Notes: generated by a model not told the origin, from the letters alone. Positions 18,398 to 28,220 are shown, counted from the first letter of the stretch. The stretch: 64,000 nucleotides of DNA from Leptospira idonii (GCF_004770995.1 NZ_RQHW01000008.1:62001-126000); one strand, 5' to 3'. Translations and numbers: made by a program.

Positions 18398-19603
18398 TTA
18401 CAGATGGTTGGACTTGTCCATAGCATGTAGAATCAGGCTGTAAAGTCGAAAACTTCCCAATACAAATAACGGATGAGAAAGCCCTGAAATTTGAGTGAAA
18501 AGTTCGGATTCCGAATCGGTTCTTAAAATATTTCTTCTTTGGGGGAGATGTGTCCATCTGGCAAAACCGGATCCTTCCCATAAAATCAAGTTCTCCCATG
18601 AGAATCCTTCTAAAACGTTTGCGATTCCTTCCGAGTCCTTGTCGGGGAGACACCCTAAAAGAAGGGAGAAGGGGCCTTTTGCAATCTGAGTTTGAAAATG
18701 GTTCAAACTGTGTAGGATTGCATCCGGGTTGTGGGCCGGATCGAAAACGATTTGAGGAGAGGATGATAAAATCTCCATCCTTCCTCGGGGAGGTTTCACT
18801 AGGGGGAAAGAAAGTTTCGTTAGGGACTCGGAAGAAAGTCCTAGTTCGGAAAGGATTTCGCAAGCAAAACGAAAGTTAGATTGTAGGTAATTGTCTTTAT
18901 TTTCCTCTTTTTGAAAGATCACCTTGCAGCCCAATCTGCTTCCTTCTCTGCGGATGACTTCTTCCACTTCTTCTGTTTGGCGAAAAGAGAAAATATATTT
19001 TGTGCGAGGAGATGCGATCGCTATTTTTTCCAAAGCGATCCCAGTGAGACTGTTTCCCAAGATCTCGCAATGATCTAGTCCGATTTTTGTCAGCACGACC
19101 ACATCAGGGGAGATTAGTTTTGTTGCATCCAGCCTTCCTCCCAAACCCGCTTCCCAAACTTCGTATTCGCATTTGTTCTTTCTAAAGAAAAGAAAACAAA
19201 CGAGTGTTAATAGTTCAAAATAGGAAAGTTCTTTGAGTATATTTTCGCAGTCGGCAGGCAGCTCGGAAAGAAGGGAATTTGTCTCTGTTTCCGAGATATG
19301 AGTGCCGTTCAGAGAGATTCTTTCCAAAGGGGTGATGAAATGTGGGGATGTATACAACCCCACTTTATTTTCCGCAGAAAGATTGCGTAGAAGTTCGCTT
19401 AAATAATGTGATGTGGAGCCTTTTCCGTTCGTTCCCACTACGGAAAAACGAAAAGGTTTGTATTTCGAATTCAAATTGTCTATGAGAGAGAACTCGTTTA
19501 ATGCTTTTTGAAAATGATCCAGGGAATAATTTTTGAATACGTTGAAGTTTCTCGTTTTTTCAGGATTGGAAAGTTCGGAAAGAAGTGTGAAAAAAGATTT
19601 CAT
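18398..19603 (-). CDS. folC: Folylpolyglutamate/dihydrofolate synthase
   Basis: 401 residues from ATG 19603 (MKSFFTLLSEL), two bases after the aroE stop; a longer start inside aroE is unlikely. It belongs to the Mur ligase fold and adds Glu to dihydropteroate or folates. Visible motifs are the P-loop VVGTNGKGSTSHYL, YFELLTLVCFLFF, VWEAGLGGRLDATKL and LTKIGLDHCEILG, the last carrying the metal-binding His. The C-terminal domain has FDPAHNPDA. aroE lies immediately upstream, so the two are very likely cotranscribed. Confidence 0.93.
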   Translation of the reverse strand: MKSFFTLLSELSNPEKTRNFNVFKNYSLDHFQKALNEFSLIDNLNSKYKPFRFSVVGTNGKGSTSHYLSELLRNLSAENKVGLYTSPHFITPLERISLNGTHISETETNSLLSELPADCENILKELSYFELLTLVCFLFFRKNKCEYEVWEAGLGGRLDATKLISPDVVVLTKIGLDHCEILGNSLTGIALEKIAIASPRTKYIFSFRQTEEVEEVIRREGSRLGCKVIFQKEENKDNYLQSNFRFACEILSELGLSSESLTKLSFPLVKPPRGRMEILSSSPQIVFDPAHNPDAILHSLNHFQTQIAKGPFSLLLGCLPDKDSEGIANVLEGFSWENLILWEGSGFARWTHLPQRRNILRTDSESELFTQISGLSHPLFVLGSFRLYSLILHAMDKSNHL

Positions 19604-19605
19604 AT

Positions 19606-20508
19606 TCAGTTTCTTTTTTTGAGTTCTTTGAGAAGAATCGAATCCAGCTTGCGGATCCATTTGTCTTTAGGAGTGATCCCTGTAAAGATTTCAAACTGCC
19701 GAATCCCTTGGTAGAGTAACATAGAGTAGCCGGGAATGATTTTGGATTTCGCTTTTTTTGCTTCTTTCACCAAAGAAGTTTCCAAAGGATTATATACGAT
19801 GTCGAAGAGTGTACAGTTTTTGTGAAAGAAGTTTTTATCTAACAATGGTTCTCCGCCGACTCCTTTCATTCCTAAAGGAGTCGTATGAACGACAAGAGAA
19901 ATGTCTTTTTTAGAATCCATCGTTTCTTCTTTAGTGATAGGCAGGATTAAATCCTCCGCTTGTAAGGAATCGATGATTTCCTGGATCGCTGTTTGATTTC
20001 TAGCCAGAATTTTGATTTTCTTTTTGATTTGATCTGAGGGGAGAGATTTGCTTTTTTCTTTGAGGTATTCTGCAAGGGAGAACAGAATTCCTTTGGCACT
20101 TCCTCCGCTTCCTAAAATCAAAATGGAAGAAGGATCTTGCGGTTTCAGGAGTCTGGAATCCGATTCCAAAATGGAACGAAGGGCTCCTTCTCCATCCGTA
20201 TTATGCGCAGAGATTTGATCTTGCGTTAGGACCAAAGTGTTGGAAGCTTTCATAGTTTCGGAAGCTTTGCAGACGGAATTTGCCTGGGTGAAGGCCCATT
20301 CCTTAAAAGGAATGGTAACGGACACCCCTTTCACATTCAAATCTAAGAGAGGTTTGAGACCTGTTTCTTTCCAATTTTCTTTTTCGAAGACAAGATAGAC
20401 TCCGTCGAATTTGGAAAATGCAAATAGATTGTTGTGAATCCAAGGAGACAGAGTGTGCCCTAGTGGGTATCCGAGGATTCCGAAGATTTGAGTGTGTTTT
20501 GAATACAA
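19606..20508 (-). CDS. aroE: Shikimate dehydrogenase
   Basis: 300 residues. It reduces 3-dehydroshikimate with NADPH. The shikimate-binding motif GYPLGHTLSPWIHN covers residues 13-26 with the SxS-type site, VTIPFKEWA carries the catalytic Lys, and NTDGEGA and the NADP loop ILGSGGSAKG follow. The start is TTG with AGGG upstream. It heads the minus-strand run aroE-folC-tetR-trpF-mutS. Its 5' end faces the plus-strand small membrane protein across about 77 bp. Confidence 0.95.
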   Translation of the reverse strand: MYSKHTQIFGILGYPLGHTLSPWIHNNLFAFSKFDGVYLVFEKENWKETGLKPLLDLNVKGVSVTIPFKEWAFTQANSVCKASETMKASNTLVLTQDQISAHNTDGEGALRSILESDSRLLKPQDPSSILILGSGGSAKGILFSLAEYLKEKSKSLPSDQIKKKIKILARNQTAIQEIIDSLQAEDLILPITKEETMDSKKDISLVVHTTPLGMKGVGGEPLLDKNFFHKNCTLFDIVYNPLETSLVKEAKKAKSKIIPGYSMLLYQGIRQFEIFTGITPKDKWIRKLDSILLKELKKRN

Positions 20509-20585
20509 AGTTTTCCCTTTCTTTTTTTATCTAATGGACTTACATGACGCCTACCGAAAATTAAGTATTGATAGGAAAAAGTTTT

Positions 20586-20930
20586 ATGATTTTAATCCCT
20601 CTTGCAGCACCATCAGAACCTTGGACCATTCTAGTAGATATTTTATTCTTTTTTTTGGCATCCGCTGCTTGCGCCTATTATTTTTACTATTATAAGCGGA
20701 AAGATTTACTCGGAAAGTTCTGGGGTTCCACGTTTGTTGCAGGCATCGGAGCTCTCATCGTGTTTGCCACCTTACAAACGTACATCAGAGACGTTATTAT
20801 GTGGCTCATGTCTCCTAAGATCGGATCGACTCAGCTTTCAAACGTGAACTTGGTCGCCATCTTTCTCGGCGGATTTATCGCTCTTTACATCATGAACAGA
20901 ATCAACCACAACAAAGAGAGAAGGGATTGA
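20586..20930 (+). CDS. Small membrane protein of unknown function
   Basis: 114 residues from ATG 20586. Three hydrophobic segments (about residues 15-36, 48-64 and 90-107) suggest an inner-membrane protein with a short charged C-terminus (NRINHNKERRD). I recognise no family. Its last 93 bp overlap the end of the glycosyltransferase gene on the opposite strand, an unusually long convergent overlap. The hydrophobicity pattern supports real coding; an alternative TTG at 20568 would add six residues. Confidence 0.7.
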   Translation: MILIPLAAPSEPWTILVDILFFFLASAACAYYFYYYKRKDLLGKFWGSTFVAGIGALIVFATLQTYIRDVIMWLMSPKIGSTQLSNVNLVAIFLGGFIALYIMNRINHNKERRD

Positions 20931-21677
20931 TCGGCTCTTCTCATAAAGTTTCAAATACTTTAGAAAATTATAATAAAAACCTAACACTGCTAAGACGAAT
21001 CCTGCTTTCCCGTCCAAAAAACCCAATCGTATAAAATACATATAAAAGCCTTTGAAGGCTCCTTTCAAAACCGCAAAAGTTACCGAACTGGATTTTCCTT
21101 TTCTGAATTCCTCCTCTGCGAAGAGGCTCGAATAACGGTCGATAAATTTTAAGTGATCGGATATATCCTTATAAGAGAAATGAAAGAGAGGGTGTTTCAA
21201 CGGCTTTGCATGAGAGGACAGTTCCACTTTCTCGTGAACGATTCCTCCACCGAACCTTCCTTTGCTTTTTTTAAAAAGACGGATCTGATAGTTGGGATAG
21301 AATCCTCCGAAACGAATCCATTTCCCTAAATACCATGTGAGCCTGGGGATTAAAAAACCTTCCGTATCGGGAGAACCTTCGTGGAATAAGGATAATATCT
21401 CTTCTTTGAGTTTGGGAGAAACTACTTCATCCGCATCGATGGCAAGAACCCAATCGTTCTTCGTTTGATCGATTGCGAAATTCTTTTGATTGGCGTAATT
21501 GTCGAATTTCCTTTGAAACACCTTTGCTGGAAATTTTTTGATCAATTCCAATGTTCTGTCCGTAGAGCCGGAATCTACGATGACTATATCCTGCAGAAAG
21601 TCCAAGGCTTTCAGGGTTCTTTCTATATTGTCTTCTTCGTTGAGTGTGATGATTGCGCAGGAAACGGGAAGGTGCAT
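20838..21677 (-). CDS. Family 2 glycosyltransferase (WaaE/KdtX-like)
   Basis: 279 residues. The GT-A fold opens with SCAIITLNEEDNIERTLKAL and IVIVDSGSTDRTLEL, and the metal-binding motif is AIDADE. YANQKNFAIDQTKNDWVL and GFYPNYQIRLFKKSKGRFGG are typical of WaaE/KdtX-like enzymes that add glucose to lipopolysaccharide core. HEKVEL, and a C-terminal membrane-associated helix (KGFYMYFIRLGFLDGKAGF), also fit. It likely works on LPS or a related glycolipid at the inner membrane. The HATPase gene ends one base before its start. Confidence 0.85.
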   Translation of the reverse strand: MHLPVSCAIITLNEEDNIERTLKALDFLQDIVIVDSGSTDRTLELIKKFPAKVFQRKFDNYANQKNFAIDQTKNDWVLAIDADEVVSPKLKEEILSLFHEGSPDTEGFLIPRLTWYLGKWIRFGGFYPNYQIRLFKKSKGRFGGGIVHEKVELSSHAKPLKHPLFHFSYKDISDHLKFIDRYSSLFAEEEFRKGKSSSVTFAVLKGAFKGFYMYFIRLGFLDGKAGFVLAVLGFYYNFLKYLKLYEKSRSIPSLFVVVDSVHDVKSDKSAEKDGDQVHV

Positions 21678-21678
21678 A

Positions 21679-22377
21679 TTAAGAAGGTTTTGATTTGCGA
21701 ACTGAGGTGAAATTTTTGGTCAAAGGAATTTCCAACCTAGCAGTCGTAGAATCTTCACCGATGATGATTCGGAAATAGTTAGGATCGATCCCTTCACCCT
21801 TTAACATAATTAAGATGAGGGCAAGACCAAGGCCTGCTCCTTCCGTATTATCCGCATTGTCCATATAGAATTGAGCGATATCGTCGTAAACCATTCCCTT
21901 TTCCAAACGTTCTCGGATCGCTTTTTCTTCTTGTTTGGCGATGGGTGTGTTGTTGATCACTTCGATCGTGATTCCGTGATCGGTATAATTGAAGTTAATG
22001 AGGCAGTAATAACCTTTTTTTTTGGCTTTGATTCCGAATTCGTTCGACATCTCTTCGGAAAACATTTCTTTGTATTCCCTTACCCCTTTCGCATACTCTC
22101 CGGGGATGGACATACTGTACCCTCTTTCCTCAAAAAAGACTCTTTTTTGATTGGCTTTGCATGCATTGATGGCCAGTTCTTTGATGATCGTGTAGAGAGT
22201 GGGCACGAGAGTAGGGTGAGTGAGCCGATCCAAGATGAGGCCTACGGCTTCCTTGATATGCTCCTCGACGGATTTCGAGACTCGATGCGTTTTTAGGGAT
22301 AAAATTTTCCCGTTTTCTACGTGTAGTTTTATGTGATCAGAAATCTCGCTTGTTTCCTTTCCCATACCCGAAATCAT
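21679..22377 (-). CDS. Histidine-kinase-like ATPase domain protein
   Basis: 232 residues from ATG 22377 (MISGMGKE); a TTG at 22401 would add eight. A GHKL-type ATP-binding domain is visible: N-box TIIKELAINACKANQKR with the Mg-binding Asn, then a D-box-like segment and G-box NTEGAGLGLALILIMLKGEG. There is no dimerisation/phosphoacceptor domain and no sensor, so it is not a standard kinase. It may be an anti-sigma-factor-type regulator or a partner of another signalling protein. The glycosyltransferase gene follows one base after its stop, so the two are cotranscribed. Confidence 0.82.
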   Translation of the reverse strand: MISGMGKETSEISDHIKLHVENGKILSLKTHRVSKSVEEHIKEAVGLILDRLTHPTLVPTLYTIIKELAINACKANQKRVFFEERGYSMSIPGEYAKGVREYKEMFSEEMSNEFGIKAKKKGYYCLINFNYTDHGITIEVINNTPIAKQEEKAIRERLEKGMVYDDIAQFYMDNADNTEGAGLGLALILIMLKGEGIDPNYFRIIIGEDSTTARLEIPLTKNFTSVRKSKPS

Positions 22378-22419
22378 TTTAATTCTAGCCCTTAATGTCA
22401 AGGTACTAAGACCGCAAGT

Positions 22420-23859
22420 ATGAAAAACCGCAGGCCATTTTGTTTCCTCGTCCTACTTTTAATATCGGTAGGTTCCCCCTCTTATCTTTTGTCACAAAAC
22501 TTGAAAATGGGAGGAGTTCGGGTCTGGGACCATGAAAAACGTCAATTCGGGGAAGTCAGTGATCTGGAAGTGGCACAGGGGAAGATCAAATCCATCAAAG
22601 CTTCTCCTAGGGTTTCGGGGGGCGAGGTGCGGTATCTTCTTCCCGGATTTTGCGATGCCAGTGTGAACTTGGGGTCGAATTCTTTTGGAGGAGGTACCAC
22701 AAAAGACAACCTCTCCGTTTACTTGCAGAGCTTTATTTCCACTGGATTCAGCCATGTGGAGTCAGTGGGAGATCCGGATTTGACCAGAGTTCGAGAAGAA
22801 ATCACAAAAGGGAAATGGGTCGGACCGATCCTTCTGCAAAGCCAGAAGCCGATTTTACTTTCTTCTCATGTTTCCGAACCACCCGGACCTACCAAACAGT
22901 ACCAAATGGTCGGTTTGGAAGATGCTAAAATCTCCATTTCCGAAACGAAAGAGCAAAGAACCCGCCATCTTCCCGTATTTTTAAAGAAAAAAGACGGTCT
23001 TTCCTTTCCTCAAACCAACCTCTTTCAGTGGAGAAAAGACTGGGAAGGGAAAAATTACATTCCTATTATATACAGTTTTTCGGAAGAGCTAGCTTGGCAG
23101 GATGCGTTAGACACCGGTTATCTGGTGATCTTCCAACCTATGCCTCCTCATTCTCGTCTTTCTTCCATCCAAACCAGATCGTTTCAATGGGCACCGATTT
23201 TGAATGTAGCTTATTTTCAATCCATGAAGGAAAATCCTGTTCTTTTGAAAGAAAGAATTCGGGAGATCGCTCAGTTGCATCCTGTCTTTCGGGAACAATT
23301 GATGGATGGGTTTTTGTCTACTTTGCCGGAAGTAGGAGATCCTACAATTTCCCAAGAATCCTTCCAAGACTTCCAAGGGATTTGGAAAACATTCAAAGAA
23401 CATCCCAACCTCAAACAAAAATTGATTTTTGCTTCCGGTTCGGGACATTGGGGAGCCTTCCCCGGTGTGGCTGCCATCCAAGAAGCGTATCTTTGGGAAG
23501 AGGCATGGAAGGAAACTAGGGGAGATTTTGTGGTACCTACCTCGGAACCAGAAACATCCTTCTGGAAAAAACTCTTCTCCTTTTCCCCAAAGGAAAAGGT
23601 TCTTCTTCCTACACATTCCGATCAGGAGAGTATTCCTGAAAATCGAATCGATTTGTTGCAAATTCTAACAGAGAAAACATGCGGATTCATCGGAGCCGAT
23701 CATGAGGGAAAAATCAAAACCGGCGGCCCTGCCCATTTTTCCGTTTTTAAAGAAAATCCTCTCAAAAGAACGTCCGGAATATTTGCAATTGAATCCATGG
23801 TCCTAGGTGGAAAACTGGTTTATACCCCCAAACCACAGAAAGTAGGAAAGAAACCATGA
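22420..23859 (+). CDS. Exported amidohydrolase-like protein lacking the metal-binding motif
   Basis: 479 residues. A signal peptide (MKNRRPFCFLVLLLISVG..) leads to an amidohydrolase-like frame. LPGFCDASVNLG (74-85) sits where active enzymes have PGxIDxHxH, GFSHVESVGDPD resembles the TTV-GD segment, and the C-terminal part (GADHEGKIKTGGPAHFSVFKENPL ... VLGGKLVY) is the classic closing block of the superfamily. The HxH metal ligands are absent, so it is probably a catalytically dead or repurposed homologue in the periplasm. It overlaps the S1-domain gene by 4 bp (ATGA). Confidence 0.72.
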   Translation: MKNRRPFCFLVLLLISVGSPSYLLSQNLKMGGVRVWDHEKRQFGEVSDLEVAQGKIKSIKASPRVSGGEVRYLLPGFCDASVNLGSNSFGGGTTKDNLSVYLQSFISTGFSHVESVGDPDLTRVREEITKGKWVGPILLQSQKPILLSSHVSEPPGPTKQYQMVGLEDAKISISETKEQRTRHLPVFLKKKDGLSFPQTNLFQWRKDWEGKNYIPIIYSFSEELAWQDALDTGYLVIFQPMPPHSRLSSIQTRSFQWAPILNVAYFQSMKENPVLLKERIREIAQLHPVFREQLMDGFLSTLPEVGDPTISQESFQDFQGIWKTFKEHPNLKQKLIFASGSGHWGAFPGVAAIQEAYLWEEAWKETRGDFVVPTSEPETSFWKKLFSFSPKEKVLLPTHSDQESIPENRIDLLQILTEKTCGFIGADHEGKIKTGGPAHFSVFKENPLKRTSGIFAIESMVLGGKLVYTPKPQKVGKKP

Positions 23860-25019
23860 AAGGGAATTACAACCCATCTAGCGAATTCGATCGCCTCTTA
23901 GAAGAAAGTTTCAAAAAAAGAAAATCCATCGAACCGGGATCCAAACACACTGCCAAGGTTCTCTCTGTGAAAAACGATTATGTATTCGTTCGAACCGTAG
24001 GTTCCGACGTAGTGGGAAATATTTCCACAGAAGAATGGAGAGAGGAAACTCCTCCGAAAGCGGGAGACAGTTTGACCGTTTATTTCCTCAAAGAAGATTC
24101 GGGGGACTATCATTTTACTTCTTCCCTTTCGGGAGATTCCATTACGGAAGACAATCTGAGAATCGCAATGAATTCGGAGATTCCCGTTTCAGGTCAAATC
24201 GCAAATGAAACAAACGGCGGTTATGAGGTGAAATTGGGTTCCATACTCGCTTTTGTCCCCTATTCTCAGTTAGATGCCGAAAACAAAGGCAAAGAAATCT
24301 ACGGTAAAAAATTCAAATTCATCATCAATGAAATCAATTCCAAACAGAACAAAGTGATCGTTTCTCAGAAGAAGATCTCCGACCGGGAGAAAGAAGCGAA
24401 AAAAAGAGTTCTGCAAGGAGAATTGAAGGAAGGGATGTTCGTTACTTGCACAGTGAAGAGCATCCATAAATTCGGTTTGATCGTGGACATGGGGGGATTC
24501 GACGCACTGGTTCCTGCAAGCGAAGCAAGCTTCAGAAAAAATCAAGATCTGGAAAAAGAATTCCAAGTAGGGGAATCTCTTCGCGCTAAAATCATTTCCT
24601 TAAATTGGGAAGAGGGGAAGTTCTCTCTCAGTGCGAAAGATTTTCTCCAAGACCCTTGGTCCGGAAAAGTTCCGTTCAAAGAGTCCGATATCGTAACGGG
24701 AGAAGTGGAATCCATCAAACCTTTTGGCATCTTTGTTAAGTTAAACGAAACATTCGTGGGACTTGTTCCGAACAAAGAAACGGGAGTTCCTATGAGAACC
24801 CCGGTCAATACCGTTTTTTCTCCCGGCCAAAAGGTGGAAGTTTTCGTTTTGGAAGTGAATCCTGAAAAGAGACAAATTGCACTCTCCATCACAAAGGCTG
24901 CGGATGCGAAAGACAGATTGGAATATCAGCAATATCTGAATAAGGATGAGGAACCGGGAACCGTTTCCAGTTTCGGACTTCTTCTCAAACAGTCGTTAGA
25001 AAAGAAAAAGTCCAAGTAA
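23856..25019 (+). CDS. S1-domain RNA-binding protein (ribosomal protein S1-like)
   Basis: 387 residues with four S1 repeats at about 28-90, 110-173, 192-262 and 276-350. The third and fourth are the most canonical (EGMFVTCTVKSIHKFGLIVDMGG and GEVESIKPFGIFVKLNE). The first two are more divergent. S1 repeats bind RNA, and proteins of this size act as short S1 homologues, so it probably helps translation or RNA turnover. The gene is not annotated as rpsA because a full-length S1 (about 550 residues) might be elsewhere. It overlaps the upstream gene by 4 bp, and trmL follows after 6 bp. Confidence 0.88.
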   Translation: MKGNYNPSSEFDRLLEESFKKRKSIEPGSKHTAKVLSVKNDYVFVRTVGSDVVGNISTEEWREETPPKAGDSLTVYFLKEDSGDYHFTSSLSGDSITEDNLRIAMNSEIPVSGQIANETNGGYEVKLGSILAFVPYSQLDAENKGKEIYGKKFKFIINEINSKQNKVIVSQKKISDREKEAKKRVLQGELKEGMFVTCTVKSIHKFGLIVDMGGFDALVPASEASFRKNQDLEKEFQVGESLRAKIISLNWEEGKFSLSAKDFLQDPWSGKVPFKESDIVTGEVESIKPFGIFVKLNETFVGLVPNKETGVPMRTPVNTVFSPGQKVEVFVLEVNPEKRQIALSITKAADAKDRLEYQQYLNKDEEPGTVSSFGLLLKQSLEKKKSK

Positions 25020-25025
25020 TTCGTT

Positions 25026-25493
25026 TTGGAAATCGCTTTATTCGAACCTGAGATCCCGCCTAATACAGGTAACATCGCCAGGCTTTGCGTCAATGCGGAC
25101 GTTCCGTTGTCCATCATCGGAAAACCTGCTTTCGATCTTTCCGAAAAAGCGGTTCGAAGGGCGGGGCTGGACTATTGGCAGGATCTTTCCCTCACTCAGT
25201 TCCCCTCTTGGGGGGATTTTCGACGGGAAAAAGAGGCGAAGGCGCAGAGGATTTTTCTAGTTTCTAAGTTCGGAAAGAAGGTTTATTGGGATTTGGAGTA
25301 TTTTTCCACCGATGTTTTCGTTTTCGGGAGGGAAACCAGCGGCTTACCGGAGGAAATCACCCAGGCGCACAATCCGGATGAGATTATTTCCATCCCCATG
25401 TCTCCCAAATCCAGATCGATCAATTTATCGAACGCAGTTGCCATCGTACTTTATGAAGCACTGCGTCAAAGAAATATGAGGAATTCCCCCTAA
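25026..25493 (+). CDS. trmL: tRNA (cytidine/uridine(34)-2'-O)-methyltransferase
   Basis: 155 residues. SPOUT-family enzyme that methylates the wobble ribose of tRNALeu. PEIPPNTGNIARLC near residue 9, KPAFDLSEKAVRRAGLDYW, FGRETSGLPEEI and IPMSPKSRSINLSNAVAIVLYEA cover the full knot fold and SAM site. The start is TTG at 25026; no ATG precedes the conserved LFEPEIPPNTG. It lies 6 bp after the S1-domain gene, in a plus-strand run ending in lon and the penicillin-binding protein. Confidence 0.94.
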   Translation: MEIALFEPEIPPNTGNIARLCVNADVPLSIIGKPAFDLSEKAVRRAGLDYWQDLSLTQFPSWGDFRREKEAKAQRIFLVSKFGKKVYWDLEYFSTDVFVFGRETSGLPEEITQAHNPDEIISIPMSPKSRSINLSNAVAIVLYEALRQRNMRNSP

Positions 25494-25542
25494 GATATAA
25501 AACAATTTACAACACTTTCGTTCTCAATGAAATGGGACTATT

Positions 25543-26211
25543 ATGCCATTCCCTCTCTCCCCTTCCGAGTTAGAGAAAGAAGTGAAGACCCTATTTTCGT
25601 TCGGTCTCGCCGGGAATGCGAAGGATTTTCACTCTTGGATCCAGATGGAGGTCTTTCGTAAGTTCAAAGATGTTCCGTCTACCTCTCTCGAATCCGTTCA
25701 AGAACTTTTAGACCACTTAAAAGAGAACGGAGATATACTCACTAACCCTTTAGATCCTAGAGAATACACTCTCTCTGAAAAATCCACATTCAAAAGAAAG
25801 GTCGGCAACGCCGAGAAATATGTCATATTAGGCGCTCTTCATTACAACCCCATGCAGTATGTGCGGGCTCGTTTGGATTATTTTCTAAAAATGAACCAAG
25901 TGGAGGAAGAACTGCGAATGGATCTTTGCATCGCTACCGTAGAGGCTGTGGAAAATGCAGCCAAGTACGGAGACGGTTTGAATGTAGAGATCGATTACCA
26001 AATTGATAAATCCAAACTGTTTACCATTTCCATGGTGAACACAGTGAAAGATTTTAATTTGGAAGATGACATTCAAAGAGGCAAATTCTCTTCCACTGCG
26101 ACTCTAATGAGAGGGATGATGGTGATGCAAAAATTATTCGATGCGGTGGATCTGGAAATCATCGACAACAGAAGACAAGCTTTCTTGAAAGCAAGTCGCA
26201 AACTAGCGTAA
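25543..26211 (+). CDS. RsbW-like ATP-binding protein (putative anti-sigma/switch kinase)
   Basis: 222 residues. The C-terminal half (about residues 120-222) is a HATPase_c_2-type domain: [19 protein letters not shown] is the N-box with Glu and Asn, and [19 protein letters not shown] is the distal strand-helix region typical of RsbW/SpoIIAB-type serine kinases. The N-terminal half is unlike known sensor domains. Such proteins usually switch a partner protein by binding it or phosphorylating it; no sigma or anti-anti-sigma factor lies close by. It is encoded in the trmL-uvrB run, with uvrB 5 bp downstream. Confidence 0.82.
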   Translation: MPFPLSPSELEKEVKTLFSFGLAGNAKDFHSWIQMEVFRKFKDVPSTSLESVQELLDHLKENGDILTNPLDPREYTLSEKSTFKRKVGNAEKYVILGALHYNPMQYVRARLDYFLKMNQVEEELRMDLCIATVEAVENAAKYGDGLNVEIDYQIDKSKLFTISMVNTVKDFNLEDDIQRGKFSSTATLMRGMMVMQKLFDAVDLEIIDNRRQAFLKASRKLA

Positions 26212-26216
26212 GTTAT

Positions 26217-28211
26217 ATGGCAGATTTCAAAATGGTATCCCCTTTCTCTGCGGCGGGGGATCAAATCAATGCAATTCAAAATATTGCCAATGCCTTTCAT
26301 GCGGGAGAGGATAAAGTCACTTTAGTAGGGGTCACCGGTTCCGGTAAAACCTTCACAATGGGGGAAGTGATCGTAAGGGTCAAAAAACCCACTCTCATTC
26401 TTTCGCATAATAAAACATTGGCGGCACAGCTTTTTAGAGAGTTTAAGGAATTTTTTCCGGAAAACGCCGTGGAATATTTCGTATCCTACTACGATTATTA
26501 CCAACCGGAGGCATACGTTCCTTCTTCGGACACCTTCATCGAAAAAGATATGTCGATGAACGAAGAGATCGATAAACTTAGGTTACGCGCCACTTCCAGT
26601 TTGTTGGAAAGAGACGATGTCATCATAGTAAGTTCCGTATCCTGCATTTACGGTTTGGGTTCTCCGGAAGATTATATGAACTCCGTAGTGATGTTGAAGG
26701 TGGGAGATAAAATCGACCGCGATCAAATCATCCGCAAATTTTTACACATCCAATACGCAAGAAACGACATCGATTTCAGCAGAGGTAACTTTAGGGTTCG
26801 AGGAGATACGATCGAAATCATGCCTTCCTATCAGGAAGAAGGAATTCGAATCGAACTTTTCGGAGACGAAGTGGACGGATTGTCCAGGTTCGATCCGGTC
26901 ACAGGAAAAACGAAACTCAAACTGGATCGAGTTGTGGTTTATCCTGCAAAACACTTCATCACTTCCGGTCCCAAAATCAAAGACGCCATCGTTAAAATTA
27001 AGGAAGAGATGGAAATCCAGAAGGAAACCTTCAAGGCGCAAGGGAAACTTCTGGAAGCGGAGAGAATCGAATCCAGAACCAATTACGATATGGAAATGCT
27101 GACCGAATTGGGGTATTGCAACGGAATCGAAAACTATTCCAGACATCTTACGGGAAGACAAGAAGGAGAAAGACCCGCTTGTCTTTTGGACTATTTTCCC
27201 AATCTTGACTTTTTACTGATCATCGACGAATCCCATGTAACACTCCCTCAGATCGGAGGGATGTATGCGGGCGACAGGACCAGAAAACAGACATTAGTTG
27301 ATTTTGGTTTTCGTCTTCCCAGCGCTCTGGACAATCGTCCTTTGAATTTTCAGGAATTCGAAACACTCACTCCCAAAACCCTATATGTATCCGCAACGCC
27401 GGATGAAAGAGAATTGGGAAAAAGTAGCTCCATCGTAGAACAAATCATTCGTCCTACGGGGCTTTTGGATCCGATTGTGGAAGTCAGACCTACTGCCAAT
27501 CAAATCGAAGATCTGCTTCAGGAAATCCATCTTCGCATCGCCAATAAGGAAAGAATCTTAATCACGACTCTAACCAAAAAGATGTCGGAAGATCTAACCG
27601 ATTATTATAAAGAGATGGGATTAAAAATCGCCTATCTCCATTCCGAGATCGATACCATCGAAAGGGTAGAGATCATTCGAGATCTCAGAAAAGGAATATA
27701 CGACTGTTTGGTGGGAATCAATCTTTTGAGAGAAGGTTTGGACATTCCTGAAGTTTCCCTTGTCGCCATTTTGGATGCGGATAAAGAAGGTTTTCTTCGT
27801 AATTATAAATCCCTCATCCAAACCATCGGTAGAGCGGCAAGGAATGTCAGTGGGAAAGCGATTCTCTATGCGGATAAAATCACCGATTCCATGAAAAAGG
27901 CGATCGATGAAACGGAAAGAAGACGTCAAATTCAGGAAGAACATAACACTCGTTTTGGGATTACTCCTCAAACCATCATGAAAGAAATTCACGATATATT
28001 ACCTCGTGAAATGGCCGAAGAAAACAGCAAAGAAGAAGCTCTTGCCGAAATGGAAAGGGATTTCACTCTGAAAAAATACAAAACGAAAGATAAACTAAGA
28101 GAAGCTTTGAAGAAAGAAATGTTAAGATTCGCAAGCGATCTTGATTTCGAAAAGGCTGCCATGTTCCGGGACAAGATGATGGCTCTCGGTCCGGATAAAA
28201 TAGAACCATAG
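26217..28211 (+). CDS. uvrB: UvrABC excision nuclease subunit B
   Basis: 664 residues, full length. It verifies DNA damage and loads UvrC. Walker [11 protein letters not shown] is at 38-47, the beta-hairpin [21 protein letters not shown] is near residue 92, the helicase motifs ([36 protein letters not shown]) follow, and a UvrC-binding UVR motif lies at the C-terminus ([23 protein letters not shown]). No SOS box is visible upstream, where the neighbouring gene ends 5 bp away, so it is probably expressed as part of the run. Confidence 0.98.
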   Translation: MADFKMVSPFSAAGDQINAIQNIANAFHAGEDKVTLVGVTGSGKTFTMGEVIVRVKKPTLILSHNKTLAAQLFREFKEFFPENAVEYFVSYYDYYQPEAYVPSSDTFIEKDMSMNEEIDKLRLRATSSLLERDDVIIVSSVSCIYGLGSPEDYMNSVVMLKVGDKIDRDQIIRKFLHIQYARNDIDFSRGNFRVRGDTIEIMPSYQEEGIRIELFGDEVDGLSRFDPVTGKTKLKLDRVVVYPAKHFITSGPKIKDAIVKIKEEMEIQKETFKAQGKLLEAERIESRTNYDMEMLTELGYCNGIENYSRHLTGRQEGERPACLLDYFPNLDFLLIIDESHVTLPQIGGMYAGDRTRKQTLVDFGFRLPSALDNRPLNFQEFETLTPKTLYVSATPDERELGKSSSIVEQIIRPTGLLDPIVEVRPTANQIEDLLQEIHLRIANKERILITTLTKKMSEDLTDYYKEMGLKIAYLHSEIDTIERVEIIRDLRKGIYDCLVGINLLREGLDIPEVSLVAILDADKEGFLRNYKSLIQTIGRAARNVSGKAILYADKITDSMKKAIDETERRRQIQEEHNTRFGITPQTIMKEIHDILPREMAEENSKEEALAEMERDFTLKKYKTKDKLREALKKEMLRFASDLDFEKAAMFRDKMMALGPDKIEP

Positions 28212-28220
28212 GAGCATCCA

